From NCBI RefSeq assembly GCF_900109225.1, contig NZ_FNZK01000005.1, positions 1 through 64,000 of the forward strand: a DNA stretch of 64,000 nt, given 5' to 3'. Below, piece after piece: positions 55,035 to 64,000 of this stretch. Source of the DNA: Propionispira arboris. GTDB lineage: Bacteria; Bacillota; Negativicutes; Selenomonadales; Selenomonadaceae. The translations under genes were made by a program, and so were the position numbers. The stretch's first letter is position 1, and each line of letters starts with the position of its first letter. The notes under the pieces were generated by a model. It saw nothing but the letters and a program-made list of their open reading frames with translations, searched no databases and had not been told where the DNA came from.

Positions 55035-55907
55035 TTATGCATAAATTTCTTTCGCTTTTTTTTGTAGTTCGGCAGTAAGTGCAATTCCGAGATTATCAGC
55101 AACGAACGAATTCAATAAAATTTCTGGTGTTTTGGTAATACCAACGGGGATATCTTGGATTGACTTCTTGTCAATGAGGATGGATTTGGCCTGGTGAGCG
55201 CATTCGAGACCAAGTGCTGTGTGGTTGGCAACAAGTGCACCTAATGCACCCATTACTACGTTGGGTGCATGTGAAGCAATGATTGGAATTTCCAGCATAT
55301 CTGCGTAATAGGCAATACTGGAGAAGTTTTCTTCAACAATACGGCCAATTGGTAAAAATAAAGCATCGATGTCAGATGGTAAAATTTCTTCTAATAAAGA
55401 AATTTCATCGGCTGTTTGTATGGCGACTTTTTTAATGGTTAATAGATTCGCAGCGGCCGCACAAAAATTATTTGTTTCGATGAGCGTGTTGCCATCTGCT
55501 GTATGGTATAAAACACCAATTTTTTTTGCTGTAGGTAATAGCTCCTGGATAAGCGCAATTTTGTCTTGTGATTGTACCATGCCGCTCATTCCGGTGATAT
55601 TAGCACCAGGTGTTTGCATACTATCAACCAGTTTTACACTTACCGGGTCAAATACAGGTGTGAAGAGTATCGGAATTTCACCGGTTATCATTTGCGCGGC
55701 TTTTGCAGATGGTGTAGAACAAGCAAAAATTAAATCAACGCTGGAATCGACAAGTTTTTGTGCAAGTCCGGGCAGCATTTCAACCTTACCATCGGCATTA
55801 AGATATGTAAACTTGGCCTGAATACCTAAGTTTTGCAGTCCTTGTTTGAAGCCACGAACGGCATCATCAAGATTTTGTGTTAATTGTAAAATTCCAATAT
55901 GAAACAA
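55035..55907 (-). CDS. ABC-type substrate-binding-like protein without signal peptide
   Basis: The 290-aa protein matches the ABC substrate-binding family of the TrpX type: GILQLTQNLDDAVRGFKQGL, then FACSTPSAKAA, ILFTPVFDPVS, NITGMSG and GVLYHTADGN. Homologues are lipoproteins, but here the TTG start with GAGGTG upstream begins directly at the first beta strand. The in-frame extension to 55973 adds no typical signal. No permease or ATPase gene is adjacent. It may be a cytoplasmic sensor or a degenerate binding protein. Confidence 0.82.
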   Translation of the reverse strand: MFHIGILQLTQNLDDAVRGFKQGLQNLGIQAKFTYLNADGKVEMLPGLAQKLVDSSVDLIFACSTPSAKAAQMITGEIPILFTPVFDPVSVKLVDSMQTPGANITGMSGMVQSQDKIALIQELLPTAKKIGVLYHTADGNTLIETNNFCAAAANLLTIKKVAIQTADEISLLEEILPSDIDALFLPIGRIVEENFSSIAYYADMLEIPIIASHAPNVVMGALGALVANHTALGLECAHQAKSILIDKKSIQDIPVGITKTPEILLNSFVADNLGIALTAELQKKAKEIYA

Positions 55908-56122
55908 AATATACACCTCTTTAGATAAATTTAACTTATATATCTTCCACATCAATATATATAATACCTTCAAATTTTATTTGAAAAGATAGAAAAAAGT
56001 GTGTGCTATGAATCTGATAATAAAGGATTTCGGAAAATAATGTCGAAATTTGCCTAAATACGTTTCTAAAAATTCAAGATCGAAAGAGTCGTTTTCGTTT
56101 GAAAGTATGAGGTAATTGTGTG

Positions 56123-59100
56123 ATGGAAAATAAAAAAGAGTTTGTACACCTTCATGTACATACGGAATTTAGTTTGCTCGATGGTGCAAGTCGTATCGGC
56201 GAACTTGTCAAAAGAACAAAAGAATTGGGAATGCCGGCAATTGCCATTACGGATCATGGCTCTATGTATGGTGTTATTGATTTTTATAAAGCGGCCCAAA
56301 AAGAAGGTATCAAGCCTATTATTGGCTGTGAAGTGTATTTGGCCCCTGCATCGCGTTTTGATGCATTTGAAGTGGATGGGACACGTTATTTTCATTTGAT
56401 CTTATTGGCAGAGAACAATGAAGGTTATCGCAATCTGATTAAATTGGTGTCATTGGCGAATACAGAGGGAATGTATTATAAGCCACGTGTTGATAAGGAA
56501 ATTTTGCGTAAATACAGTAAAGGTATTATTTGTCTGAGTGCTTGTATTGCCGGTGAAATTCCACAGGCGCTTATTAAAGACAATCCGCAGCATGCGGATG
56601 CGTTGGTGCAAGAATATATTGATATTTTCGGTAAAGATAATTTTTTTATTGAGATACAAGACCATGGGATTCCCGAAGAAAAAAAAGCGAATGTTGGATT
56701 GGCTGAACTTGCGAAAAAGTTTAATCTTGGTCTTGTGGCGACGAATGATTTACATTATACGAATAAAAGTGATAGTGCTTTTCATGATGTTTTGCTTTGT
56801 ATTCAAATGAATAAAACGGTCGATGATGAAATGCGCATGAAATTTTTCAGTGATGAATTTTATTTGAAATCACCAGAAGAAATGGGTCTGCTTTTTGATT
56901 CTTATGAAGGTGCTTTATCAAATACGGTAAAAATAGCAGAACGATGCAATGTTGATTTTGAATTTGGTCATTTGCATTTACCAAATTTTCCACTGCCGGA
57001 GGGGATGACGGATGAACGGTATTTGCGCCAATTATGTGAAGATCATATTTTACAGCGTTATAAGGAAGAAACAACACAGATACGCGAACGATTGGAATAT
57101 GAATTGTCGATTATCAAGCGGATGGGATATGACAGTTACTTTTTAATTGTTTGGGATTTTATTAAATATGCGCGTGAACATAAAATAGCAGTCGGCCCAG
57201 GCCGTGGTTCCGCTGCTGGCAGTATTGTGGCATATCTTTTGGCCATTACCGATATTGATCCGCTTAAGTATGATTTACTGTTTGAACGTTTTTTAAATCC
57301 AGAACGTGTAACAATGCCGGATATTGATATTGATTTTTGTTATATTAGACGGGAAGAAGTCATTGAGTATGTAAAGCGCCAGTACGGGGCCGATCATGTG
57401 GCACAGATTATAACGTTTGGTACAATGGCTGCCAAAGGGGCAATTCGCGATGTTGGGCGTGCTCTTAATATGTCTTATGGTGAAGTGGATCGTATCGCGA
57501 AGATGATTCCGGCAGAGCTTGGAATTACGCTTGATAAAGCCTTGAAGATGAATGCAGAACTAAAGGCGGCTTATACCGAAGAAGAGCCTGTGAAACGTCT
57601 TATTGACTTTGCTCGTGATGTAGAAGGCTTAGCACGGCACTCTTCAACACATGCTGCCGGTATTGTAATTGCTCGTGATCCACTGACAGAATATGTCCCA
57701 ATACAGGTTTCAGATGGTACGTTGGTAACACAGTATGATAAAGATCGTGTCGAAGAGCTTGGTCTGCTTAAAATGGACTTTTTAGGACTTCGAACTTTGA
57801 CGGTTATCAGCGATTGTCTGGATCATATAAAAGCAAATAGAGGAATTGATCTTGATCTGGACAGCATTCCACTTGAAGATGAAAAAACATCACAAATGCT
57901 TTGTTCAGGTGCGACTGGCGGAGTGTTTCAAATGGAATCATCAGGGATGACAACGTTGGTGAAAGATTTGAAACCGACCGGTTTTGCAGACTTGATCCCA
58001 TTAGTTGCTTTATACCGCCCGGGACCACTTGGCAGTGGAATGGTTACGGACTTTATCAATGGACGTCACGGGAAAAAAGAAGTAACCTATATCCATCCTT
58101 TGTTGGAACCAATTTTGAAAGAAACATTTGGTGTGGTTTTATATCAGGAACAGGTTATGCAAATTGTTCAAACTTTGGCGGGTTTTACATTAGGACAGGC
58201 CGATCTTTTAAGGCGTGCTATGGGAAAAAAGAAACATTCTATTTTGATGGCACAAAAAGAAAACTTCTTAAAAGGAGCAAAAACAAAAGGTCTGGAAGAA
58301 AAAACAGCGAATACGATTTTTGACCTGCTGACACATTTTGCCGATTACGGTTTCAATAAATCACATAGTGCGGCATATGCGTTGGTGGCGTACCAGACCG
58401 CTTATTTAAAAGCGAATTATCCACAAGAATTTATGGCAGCGATGCTGTCGAGTGTTATGGGGGCGAACGATAAGATCGGTACATATATCGAACAATCGCG
58501 CCATATGGGAATTGATGTGCTGCCACCTGATATTAATGCCAGCAAATCCTCCTTCACTGTTGATGGAAATGCGATTCGGTTTGGTCTGGCAGCTGTAAAA
58601 AATGTTGGAGAGGCAGCTCTGGTCAATTTAATCAAAGTCAGGGAAAAAGATGGACTGTTTAAATCATTGGTTGATTTTTGTGCGCGAGTCGATATGAGGA
58701 CTGTTAATAAACGCGTCATGGAAAGTTTAATTAAATGCGGGGCCTTTGATTCAATGGGAGGGAAGAGATCACAGTTTTTGGCAGTGTTGGATCGAGCTGT
58801 TGATGCGGCAGGAGCCAAGCAGCGTGATGCGGCAAGCGGGCAAATGGGCTTATTTGGTATGGAGGCAATGGAAGAGGTCGATGATCTTGCTCTGCCAGAT
58901 ATTGAAGAATTGCCTAAAAATGAAATATTGACGTTGGAAAAAGAAATCACAGGTTTTTATATTACAGGGCATCCGCTTGATCAGTATCGTGATAAAATGC
59001 AAAGCTTTGTATCAATTCAAGATCTTTTAGCGGGTAAGTTCAAAGAGGGAAATGTAATCAAACTGGCAGGGATCATTTTATCGGCAAAACGGATTACCAC

Positions 59101-59527
59101 TAAAAAAGGTGATACAATGTGTTTTATGGAAGTTGAAGATTTTACGCATGCGATCGAAGTCATTGTTTTCCCAAAAGTTTTTTACCAGAATGTAAACACT
59201 TTAGTACCAGATTTTCCTGTCGTAGTCAGTGGCCGTGTTAATGTAACGGATGATGGTGTGAAAATTATTGCGGAAAACCTGTGCTTAATTGCTGATTATC
59301 AGCCGGAAGTACGGATAAAACTTCGTAAGGATCAAGAACAGGCTGAGGTTTTTGAGGAATTGAAAAATGTGTTCCATGAATACCACGGCGATCATATTGT
59401 TTTTTTACATTTGATTGACAGCCGCAAGGTTATCAAAACAGAACCCGGATTTTGGGTTAAACCATCGGAGCAATTTCTAGGGAAAATCGAAAATCTGCTG
59501 GGGAAAGGTGCTGTGCATTTTACATAA
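56123..59527 (+). CDS. dnaE: DNA polymerase III alpha subunit
   Basis: The 1134-aa replicative polymerase starts with a PHP domain (HLHVHTEFSLLDG, ITDHGSMYG). The polymerase palm has GPGRGSAAGS and catalytic Asp residues in PDIDIDF. Fingers, the beta-clamp region and the C-terminal OB fold (VIKLAGIILSAKRITTKKGD) follow. The length is that of DnaE1. The start could be the GTG three bases earlier; GAGGT precedes both. It stands alone with a 215-nt upstream gap that shows no other feature. Confidence 0.97.
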   Translation: MENKKEFVHLHVHTEFSLLDGASRIGELVKRTKELGMPAIAITDHGSMYGVIDFYKAAQKEGIKPIIGCEVYLAPASRFDAFEVDGTRYFHLILLAENNEGYRNLIKLVSLANTEGMYYKPRVDKEILRKYSKGIICLSACIAGEIPQALIKDNPQHADALVQEYIDIFGKDNFFIEIQDHGIPEEKKANVGLAELAKKFNLGLVATNDLHYTNKSDSAFHDVLLCIQMNKTVDDEMRMKFFSDEFYLKSPEEMGLLFDSYEGALSNTVKIAERCNVDFEFGHLHLPNFPLPEGMTDERYLRQLCEDHILQRYKEETTQIRERLEYELSIIKRMGYDSYFLIVWDFIKYAREHKIAVGPGRGSAAGSIVAYLLAITDIDPLKYDLLFERFLNPERVTMPDIDIDFCYIRREEVIEYVKRQYGADHVAQIITFGTMAAKGAIRDVGRALNMSYGEVDRIAKMIPAELGITLDKALKMNAELKAAYTEEEPVKRLIDFARDVEGLARHSSTHAAGIVIARDPLTEYVPIQVSDGTLVTQYDKDRVEELGLLKMDFLGLRTLTVISDCLDHIKANRGIDLDLDSIPLEDEKTSQMLCSGATGGVFQMESSGMTTLVKDLKPTGFADLIPLVALYRPGPLGSGMVTDFINGRHGKKEVTYIHPLLEPILKETFGVVLYQEQVMQIVQTLAGFTLGQADLLRRAMGKKKHSILMAQKENFLKGAKTKGLEEKTANTIFDLLTHFADYGFNKSHSAAYALVAYQTAYLKANYPQEFMAAMLSSVMGANDKIGTYIEQSRHMGIDVLPPDINASKSSFTVDGNAIRFGLAAVKNVGEAALVNLIKVREKDGLFKSLVDFCARVDMRTVNKRVMESLIKCGAFDSMGGKRSQFLAVLDRAVDAAGAKQRDAASGQMGLFGMEAMEEVDDLALPDIEELPKNEILTLEKEITGFYITGHPLDQYRDKMQSFVSIQDLLAGKFKEGNVIKLAGIILSAKRITTKKGDTMCFMEVEDFTHAIEVIVFPKVFYQNVNTLVPDFPVVVSGRVNVTDDGVKIIAENLCLIADYQPEVRIKLRKDQEQAEVFEELKNVFHEYHGDHIVFLHLIDSRKVIKTEPGFWVKPSEQFLGKIENLLGKGAVHFT

Positions 59528-59728
59528 GTTCAACTAAATGATGTAAAATGCTTGATAAATTCTGTAATACAGGCAGGAATGAATCTTTTTATGGAGAAAA
59601 ACATATAAAAATATAACTTTTATTGAATGGAGGGATGCTAAATCTAAAAATGCTATCTGGATACTTTGTGAGGACTTGGAATGTTTTCTTATGAAGTCGA
59701 TAAAGAATGTTTTTTGGAGGAAATGTGC

Positions 59729-59932
59729 ATGTGGACGTCTATATATATTGCAAATAACAGAAAGCAGGCAGATCATTTAAAAACCTTGTTGAGTAATGAG
59801 GAAATTTTAACCAATATTCGTCCGGTTGGTATTGCCGCAACAACCGGTGAAGGTATGTTTGAGATACAAGTTCTGGAATCAGAAGTCGATGAAGCACAGG
59901 CTATTGTTTGTCAAGGTTCAGCGAATCATTGA
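59729..59932 (+). CDS. small DUF2007-like protein
   Basis: The 67-aa protein has a ferredoxin-like pattern: MWTSIYIANNRKQADHLK, then IRPVG, then FEIQVLESEVDEAQAI. This resembles small proteins called signal-transducing DUF2007 in Firmicutes, which often lie after dnaE. No function is shown. GGAGG is eight bases before the ATG chosen; earlier in-frame ATGs have no site. Confidence 0.75.
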   Translation: MWTSIYIANNRKQADHLKTLLSNEEILTNIRPVGIAATTGEGMFEIQVLESEVDEAQAIVCQGSANH

Positions 59933-59935
59933 TTT

Positions 59936-59980
59936 AAGCAATAAAAACGGTCTCCGAAATGGAGACCGTTTTTATTGCTT
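59936..59980. terminator. bidirectional terminator with 20-bp perfect arms
   Basis: Arms 59936-59955 and 59961-59980 are exact complements around GAAAT; A- and T-runs lie inside the arms. The right arm overlaps the acyltransferase stop codon. Confidence 0.85.
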
Positions 59981-61097
59981 ATTTATTTTTAGGATAGATG
60001 CCAATTAATAGACTATTAATTATTGGATAAAATGTGCCGATTTTTCTAAATAAAGCGGCTGCGGCAATACTAAGTATCGTAACTAGAAAATAAAACAAAA
60101 TGGCAACGGGAGCAGTCATGATTTTTCCTTGCCAGGTAAGAAACATAGCTAAATAGGTAATGGCAAATGGATGAAATAAGTAGGCAAAATAGGAATGCTT
60201 GCCAAGAATCGATAGTATGGAATGAACAAAAACTGGAAATTTTGTATTGGAAAATAGGGTGAAAAAGAAAAGTGAGGCACCAATCGTATAAAAAATACCG
60301 GCTGGGCATAGCTGATGGGCTGTATTGATTGCAGCTTCCAACGAATAAGATCGTTCGTAAATTAAATAGTAATAATAAATGACTAAAGAAGATAAACTTG
60401 CAATAAAAAAAGAACAAATCGAATTATAGTGTCGACTCATATAAATTTCAAATTTATTGTAATGGATCGCCAGATATCCACCAAAGAGAAAAATAAATAT
60501 GTAATGCAGTACCCAGTAATTTAAGCGATATTCAAAAAGAGCTTTGATAACAGGGTTTTCAATGCTATATGGATTCATAATAAAACTGGAATAATAGTCA
60601 AAGGCAAGCTGAAATAGAAGCAGCATCAGCAATCGAACAGCACTCATGTGTCGAATCATATAGATCCACACGGGCATAAGTGCATAAAACCAAAGTAAAA
60701 TTACTAGAAAATATAATTGGTATGATGCAAAACCAAAAAATAAAAACTTTATCAAAATTGGAATTGATAGCAAGGACGTATCATGATATAAAAATGTATA
60801 ATGGGCAATGTAGAGAAAAGACCATACGACATAAGGAATCAAGACCGTTTTGAAACGTTTTGTCATAAAGTTTTTATAACTAAATTTTTCCGTTAGATCG
60901 ATATTATAAAATAAGCCAAAAGCTGAAATAAAAAAGAAAATTGGCACACTGAAACGTGTCAGAATTTCAAATATAGCAATCAGATGAATATTACTCGTGG
61001 GATTGCTGAGATATTGTGAACCGGTATGTATACCGATGACACCAAGCATAGAAATGCCACGAATATATTCGATGGCTAAAATACGATTTTTTTTCAT
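59979..61097 (-). CDS. acyltransferase family 3 membrane protein
   Basis: The 372-aa protein has about ten membrane helices. It opens with RILAIEYIRGISMLGVIGIHTG, where the Arg and His of the acyltransferase-3 family are visible, and has RFSVPIFFFISAF and KRFKTVLIPYVVWS. Members O-acetylate surface sugars or other exported compounds. No polysaccharide genes are adjacent, so the target is unknown. GAGGAG precedes the ATG at 61097. Confidence 0.88.
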   Translation of the reverse strand: MKKNRILAIEYIRGISMLGVIGIHTGSQYLSNPTSNIHLIAIFEILTRFSVPIFFFISAFGLFYNIDLTEKFSYKNFMTKRFKTVLIPYVVWSFLYIAHYTFLYHDTSLLSIPILIKFLFFGFASYQLYFLVILLWFYALMPVWIYMIRHMSAVRLLMLLLFQLAFDYYSSFIMNPYSIENPVIKALFEYRLNYWVLHYIFIFLFGGYLAIHYNKFEIYMSRHYNSICSFFIASLSSLVIYYYYLIYERSYSLEAAINTAHQLCPAGIFYTIGASLFFFTLFSNTKFPVFVHSILSILGKHSYFAYLFHPFAITYLAMFLTWQGKIMTAPVAILFYFLVTILSIAAAALFRKIGTFYPIINSLLIGIYPKNK

Positions 61098-61281
61098 AAA
61101 TATATAAGCTCCTCTATATAACATATAAACTCTATTATAAAAGCTGACTATGAATAAGTAAATGCACAGATCCGAATAAATGATGATTTTGAAATTTATT
61201 GCGACAAATTAGAGCGGCTATAGCCAAACAAGCTGGTAAAATGGTAGAATAAAATATGAAAAACATAAAGGGGGATTTTAT

Positions 61282-61626
61282 ATGCAGCCAATGGTTATAC
61301 GATTGCTGGCCATTTTTGTTGTAAGCGGCATAATTAAACTGATTCTTCAGATGACCGTAGGAGGCCCAATTGCTGTTGTTCTCGGGGTTTTGGTAGATAT
61401 CGGGGTTTTATGGTATATTTATCAGCTTTTACGTCGTTATGGATATGTAGATTTAAAAAGGATTATGCTTTTTCTGAGTGGAATTACGTTGATTTCAATT
61501 TTAGTTGAAGTGGGGGTTTTACGAGGAGACCTTGGCAATTTGATTATATTATTGGCCATCGCCTGGATTCTGTTTGGCAAAGATGGACTTTGGGGTGGAC
61601 GTCGCCGTGGGCGAAATTGGTTTTAA
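61282..61626 (+). CDS. small membrane protein (114 aa)
   Basis: The product has about four hydrophobic segments (6-25, 27-48, 60-75 and 82-98) and a very basic tail, GGRRRGRNWF, likely cytoplasmic. I do not recognise the family. AAAGGGGG gives a strong ribosome site. It is a single gene with its own terminator. Confidence 0.75.
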   Translation: MQPMVIRLLAIFVVSGIIKLILQMTVGGPIAVVLGVLVDIGVLWYIYQLLRRYGYVDLKRIMLFLSGITLISILVEVGVLRGDLGNLIILLAIAWILFGKDGLWGGRRRGRNWF

Positions 61627-61638
61627 ATAGTTTCGAAT

Positions 61639-61682
61639 AAAAACAGTCCAATATCAAGTATACTTGATATTGGACTGTTTTT
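61639..61682. terminator. 44-bp loopless palindrome, bidirectional terminator
   Basis: The two 22-bp halves are exact reverse complements centred on GTATAC, with terminal A5 and T5 runs. It lies between convergent genes. Confidence 0.85.
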
Positions 61683-61693
61683 GATTTAGGTAA

Positions 61694-62410
61694 TTAATCC
61701 ATTATAAATTGAACTTGTACAGTAGAATTAATATGGATTTCATCTGGTTCAATTGGTGTAGATAGTCCATCACTCTTTCGTAGGGAGAAACTGGCGAAAT
61801 TACGCGATTCTATATAAGAATTGTTTTCACTGACACTGACCACGTTCGTTACATGTTTGCCAAGTGCTTTAGCAATACTGTCTGCTTTTTCACGAGCATC
61901 TTTTATTGCGGCTTGCAGAGCTTTTTGCTGCATATCTTTTGGATTTTTCATCGTGAAATTGATAGAATTGACCTTGTTAGCACCACTTTTGATACTAGAG
62001 TCGATTACATCACTGAGCATAGCAATATCGTCGAGGGTTACGGATACTGTATTATCCGCTGCGTACCCTGTAATCTCATTTGCATGATCGGTCGTAGTAT
62101 TATTGTTATAAGTGGGATAAAATGTATAATTTTTTGTATGAATTTTATCTTTGGCGATGCCGAGTGCAGCTAAATTTGTTTGAATATCATTGGCAATTAC
62201 AGCATTTTCTTGTGCGGCAATATTTGCCGTTGCTGCTGTAGTCGTTATACCAATCGAAATGTCAGCTTGATCTGGAGTTGCGGTAAGAGAGGAATTTCCC
62301 TGTACGGAAATGGTGTGGATGGCGGTGTTTTCAACGCTTTCTGCCTGAACAGTACTAAGTGGCAGCCATAACAATGTGCATATAAACATTAAAAATGTAA
62401 TTTTTTTCAT
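61694..62410 (-). CDS. SIMPL domain (DUF541) periplasmic protein
   Basis: The 238-aa protein has a clear signal peptide (KKITFLMFICTLLWLPLSTVQA, cleavage after AQA-like VQA) and the SIMPL domain: ISVQGNSSLTATPDQADISIG, then ALQAAIKDAREKADSIAKALG. Relatives such as E. coli YggE are linked to oxidative-stress tolerance and mouse SIMPL to signalling; the biochemical role is open. It follows the YgjP-like gene by 13 nt in one operon. Confidence 0.88.
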   Translation of the reverse strand: MKKITFLMFICTLLWLPLSTVQAESVENTAIHTISVQGNSSLTATPDQADISIGITTTAATANIAAQENAVIANDIQTNLAALGIAKDKIHTKNYTFYPTYNNNTTTDHANEITGYAADNTVSVTLDDIAMLSDVIDSSIKSGANKVNSINFTMKNPKDMQQKALQAAIKDAREKADSIAKALGKHVTNVVSVSENNSYIESRNFASFSLRKSDGLSTPIEPDEIHINSTVQVQFIMD

Positions 62411-62423
62411 AATAAATCTCCTT

Positions 62424-63140
62424 TTATATAATTTGAAATATTTCGTGGCTGTGCTGTTTTAACCACAATTTGTGCTTTGCGTAATCTGGCTGATGGCTTT
62501 GGACTAAATGCCAAAATTCTTTCGAATGGTTCATATAGTGACGGTGGGATACTTCGTGAATCACTAAATAATCAATCGTTTTCTCTGGAGCCATAATGAT
62601 ACGCCAATTATAATTGATATTGCCCAAAGAAGAACAACTTCCCCAACGGGTTTTTTGTTCTCTAATGGTAATTTTCCCAACATTTGTATTGAGTCTTTGG
62701 CACCAAAACTGGGTTTTTTGCAATAGAATTTTTTTCGCTTGCAGGATAAACCAAGTTTTTAGACAAGCTCGTAAATCTTGTGGTCGTGGTGCATATAAAT
62801 TGACACATAATTCTTGCGCTGCTAAGGTAATGGCAGGCTTACAATAGGTTGATTTTACACGTAAGATGGTTTCATTTCCTTTAAATAACAAGATAGAACC
62901 ATCTTTTAAATCGTTAAGAGGTGAGGCTTCTGTAAGTGGTTGCTTTTGTAATATATTATTTTTTTGTTGAATCCAATCTGCTTTTTGTTGAATAAATGCA
63001 AGAATTACATCCAAGTTTATGCTTTTTGGTGCTTTAATGGATAGCGTATCAATTGCTGTAAGCTGTAATTGCAGTGTCTTGCGGACTTGTCGTTGTAGTG
63101 TATATTGATAGATATGCTGTTTGATTGAAATAGATGCCAT
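62424..63140 (-). CDS. YgjP-like zinc metallopeptidase (DUF45)
   Basis: The 238-aa protein has the DUF45/YgjP layout: an N-terminal beta region, TRWGSCSSLGNINYNWRI, and the gluzincin motif HEVSH followed by HYMNHSKEFW, where the third ligand lies. It is cytoplasmic by sequence. Relatives occur near restriction or nucleotide genes but have no settled role. The ATG at 63140 is preferred to an upstream TTG. Confidence 0.88.
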   Translation of the reverse strand: MASISIKQHIYQYTLQRQVRKTLQLQLTAIDTLSIKAPKSINLDVILAFIQQKADWIQQKNNILQKQPLTEASPLNDLKDGSILLFKGNETILRVKSTYCKPAITLAAQELCVNLYAPRPQDLRACLKTWFILQAKKILLQKTQFWCQRLNTNVGKITIREQKTRWGSCSSLGNINYNWRIIMAPEKTIDYLVIHEVSHRHYMNHSKEFWHLVQSHQPDYAKHKLWLKQHSHEIFQII

Positions 63141-63352
63141 GTTTACCTGCCCCAAAAATCAGATTCACTTGTATCATAGCGGTATTTGGTTGATTTGTAA
63201 AGTTTGAATTTTATAAAAAAGGATATAGTGTACCTCGGATTATACAAGATTACACAAGTTTTGCTTTATAAGGCTGGTTAAATATGATACTATAAGTAAG
63301 TAATCATAAATATTTATGTGGTAAAAAGATAGATACAAGGGAGAGATTTGCT

Positions 63353-63700
63353 ATGATGTCATTGAATTTCCAAGCGCAAAAACATGAAAAATTATTAATT
63401 GCCCGTCAAAAAAATTGTACGGTTCGACTCGGTGATGTTCGTAAACATTATCCGGAAAGTTCCATTGTGTGGATTACAACTGGTGCAAAATTGGAAACAA
63501 AACATAAGTTGTTTACAGCTTTTATTGATAAAACGCAGGTCAAAACAATGGCTGATTTAACATCGAATGATTTAGGCCATCAAAATCCGGAAATTAATTC
63601 ACGAGAAGAGCTCATTGCTGATTTTGAACGTATTTATAAAAAAAGAATTACCATGGATGATACTGTAACTGTAATTTATTTTTCAGAAGTAAATGAATAG
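63353..63700 (+). CDS. ASCH/PUA-like RNA-binding protein
   Basis: The 115-aa protein has an ASCH-like pattern: ARQKNCTVRLGD near the N-terminus, IVWITTGAK, a DLTSNDLGHQNPEI segment and a C-terminal DTVTVIYFSE strand. ASCH domains resemble PUA folds that bind RNA. The function is unknown. The start has GGGAGAG upstream; two adjacent ATG codons are equivalent. Confidence 0.75.
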   Translation: MMSLNFQAQKHEKLLIARQKNCTVRLGDVRKHYPESSIVWITTGAKLETKHKLFTAFIDKTQVKTMADLTSNDLGHQNPEINSREELIADFERIYKKRITMDDTVTVIYFSEVNE

Positions 63701-63752
63701 AACGAAATAAGTTGTAAATCCTTTTCTTTAATATGGGTTAATAATTATGGCG

Positions 63753-63792
63753 AATATCGATGTTGACATTTTGTTGACATCGATATTTTTTT
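63753..63792 (+). terminator. terminator after the ASCH-like gene
   Basis: AATATCGATGT pairs with ACATCGATATT around TGACATTTTGTTG, then TTTTT. Confidence 0.8.
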
Positions 63793-64000
63793 GCTCATTT
63801 ATTTTGTGAATTAAGTTTCGGTAGTACGACAGGGCATAAAACGGGTGCTTGCTGGTAAAAAGCAAAGTGCTGACTTTCTATTTGCGATGATACCCTTTGC
63901 TTGATCTGTGTTATGATGGAGTAATGGAAAGTGAAAATTACTATTTGTGAAACTGGCGGGCCGCGCTCGTATTCATAACGGATGAAGCAAGGAGCTGAAA
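63793..64000 (+). other. intergenic end of window with an extended -10 element
   Basis: No gene is visible. TGTTATGAT (TATGAT at 63912-63917) is an extended -10 element, so a transcript may start near 63924 and run out of the window. A 15-codon frame from GTG at 63931 and an 8-codon frame from ATG at 63925 end quickly; neither is called. The downstream gene lies beyond the window. Confidence 0.4.

Noticed and set aside
58417-58950. Minus-strand 177-codon frame inside dnaE
   Set aside because: It is the antisense of well-conserved polymerase sequence with Ser/Ala-rich low-information composition.

Overview
The window is ordinary core chromosome of a low-GC, Gram-negative-type Firmicute. The 16S rRNA 3' end, the T-box leaders, the full-consensus Shine-Dalgarno sites and gene families such as PckA(ATP), the PFL/ACT pair and the biotin-free carboxyltransferase point to the Negativicutes (Selenomonadales-like); the exact genus cannot be fixed from the sequence. 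I see no prophage, insertion sequence, CRISPR array or plasmid gene, and base and codon use look even throughout.

Layout. 1-743: the end of a 16S rRNA gene and tRNA-Ile, then a strong terminator where a 23S gene would normally follow. 0.8-2.8 kb: an uncharacterised 506-aa protein and a small zinc-ribbon membrane protein. 2.8-5.9 kb: a Trp-specifier T-box leader driving an ECF transporter (S component fused to one ATPase, a second ATPase, a T component). 6-14.4 kb: NAD synthetase, YbaK, threonine synthase, PEP carboxykinase, a zinc-ribbon protein and PepF. 14.5-17.2 kb: two radical SAM genes. 17.3-22.6 kb: aldolase, RluA-type pseudouridine synthase, YajQ, a frameshifted FliD-like gene, a candidate small RNA and PyrR-attenuated uracil permease. 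22.9-29.2 kb: aspartokinase, an aminotransferase, a Pho-box-preceded DUF47-Pit phosphate operon and a uridine-kinase-like protein. 29.4-37.7 kb: carboxyltransferase, DUF896, D-amino-acid aminotransferase, ACT-PFL, endonuclease III, an acetyltransferase, and a Tyr-specifier T-box driving aroF-tyrA. 37.9-49.5 kb: UPF0158, BI-1, a secreted GDSL hydrolase, cobalamin adenosyltransferase, ilvD, trmL, murB, a DJ-1 protein, a beta-CASP nuclease and bipA. 49.6-64 kb: sepF, pepD, a class III aminotransferase, U32 protease-like protein, a substrate-binding-like protein without signal peptide, dnaE, an acyltransferase, SIMPL and YgjP-like proteins and an ASCH-like protein.

How it works together. Most genes are single or in two- to three-gene units separated by intrinsic terminators. 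Amino-acid supply is a theme: Trp import (T-box/ECF), Tyr synthesis (T-box/aroF-tyrA), the aspartate-threonine branch (aspartokinase, ThrC), ilvD, aminotransferases and peptidases. RNA-based control is prominent: two T-boxes, one PyrR attenuator, a possible attenuator before bipA and a long leader before the carboxyltransferase gene.

Most worth a second look: a candidate small RNA with its own promoter and terminator behind uraA; the fused, Trp-T-box-controlled ECF transporter; a FliD-like gene interrupted at an A7 run; the 16S-tRNA-Ile unit that ends without 23S; a pair of covarying hairpins; three 11-bp-phased Pho-box-like repeats; and very long, often loopless, palindromes between convergent genes.
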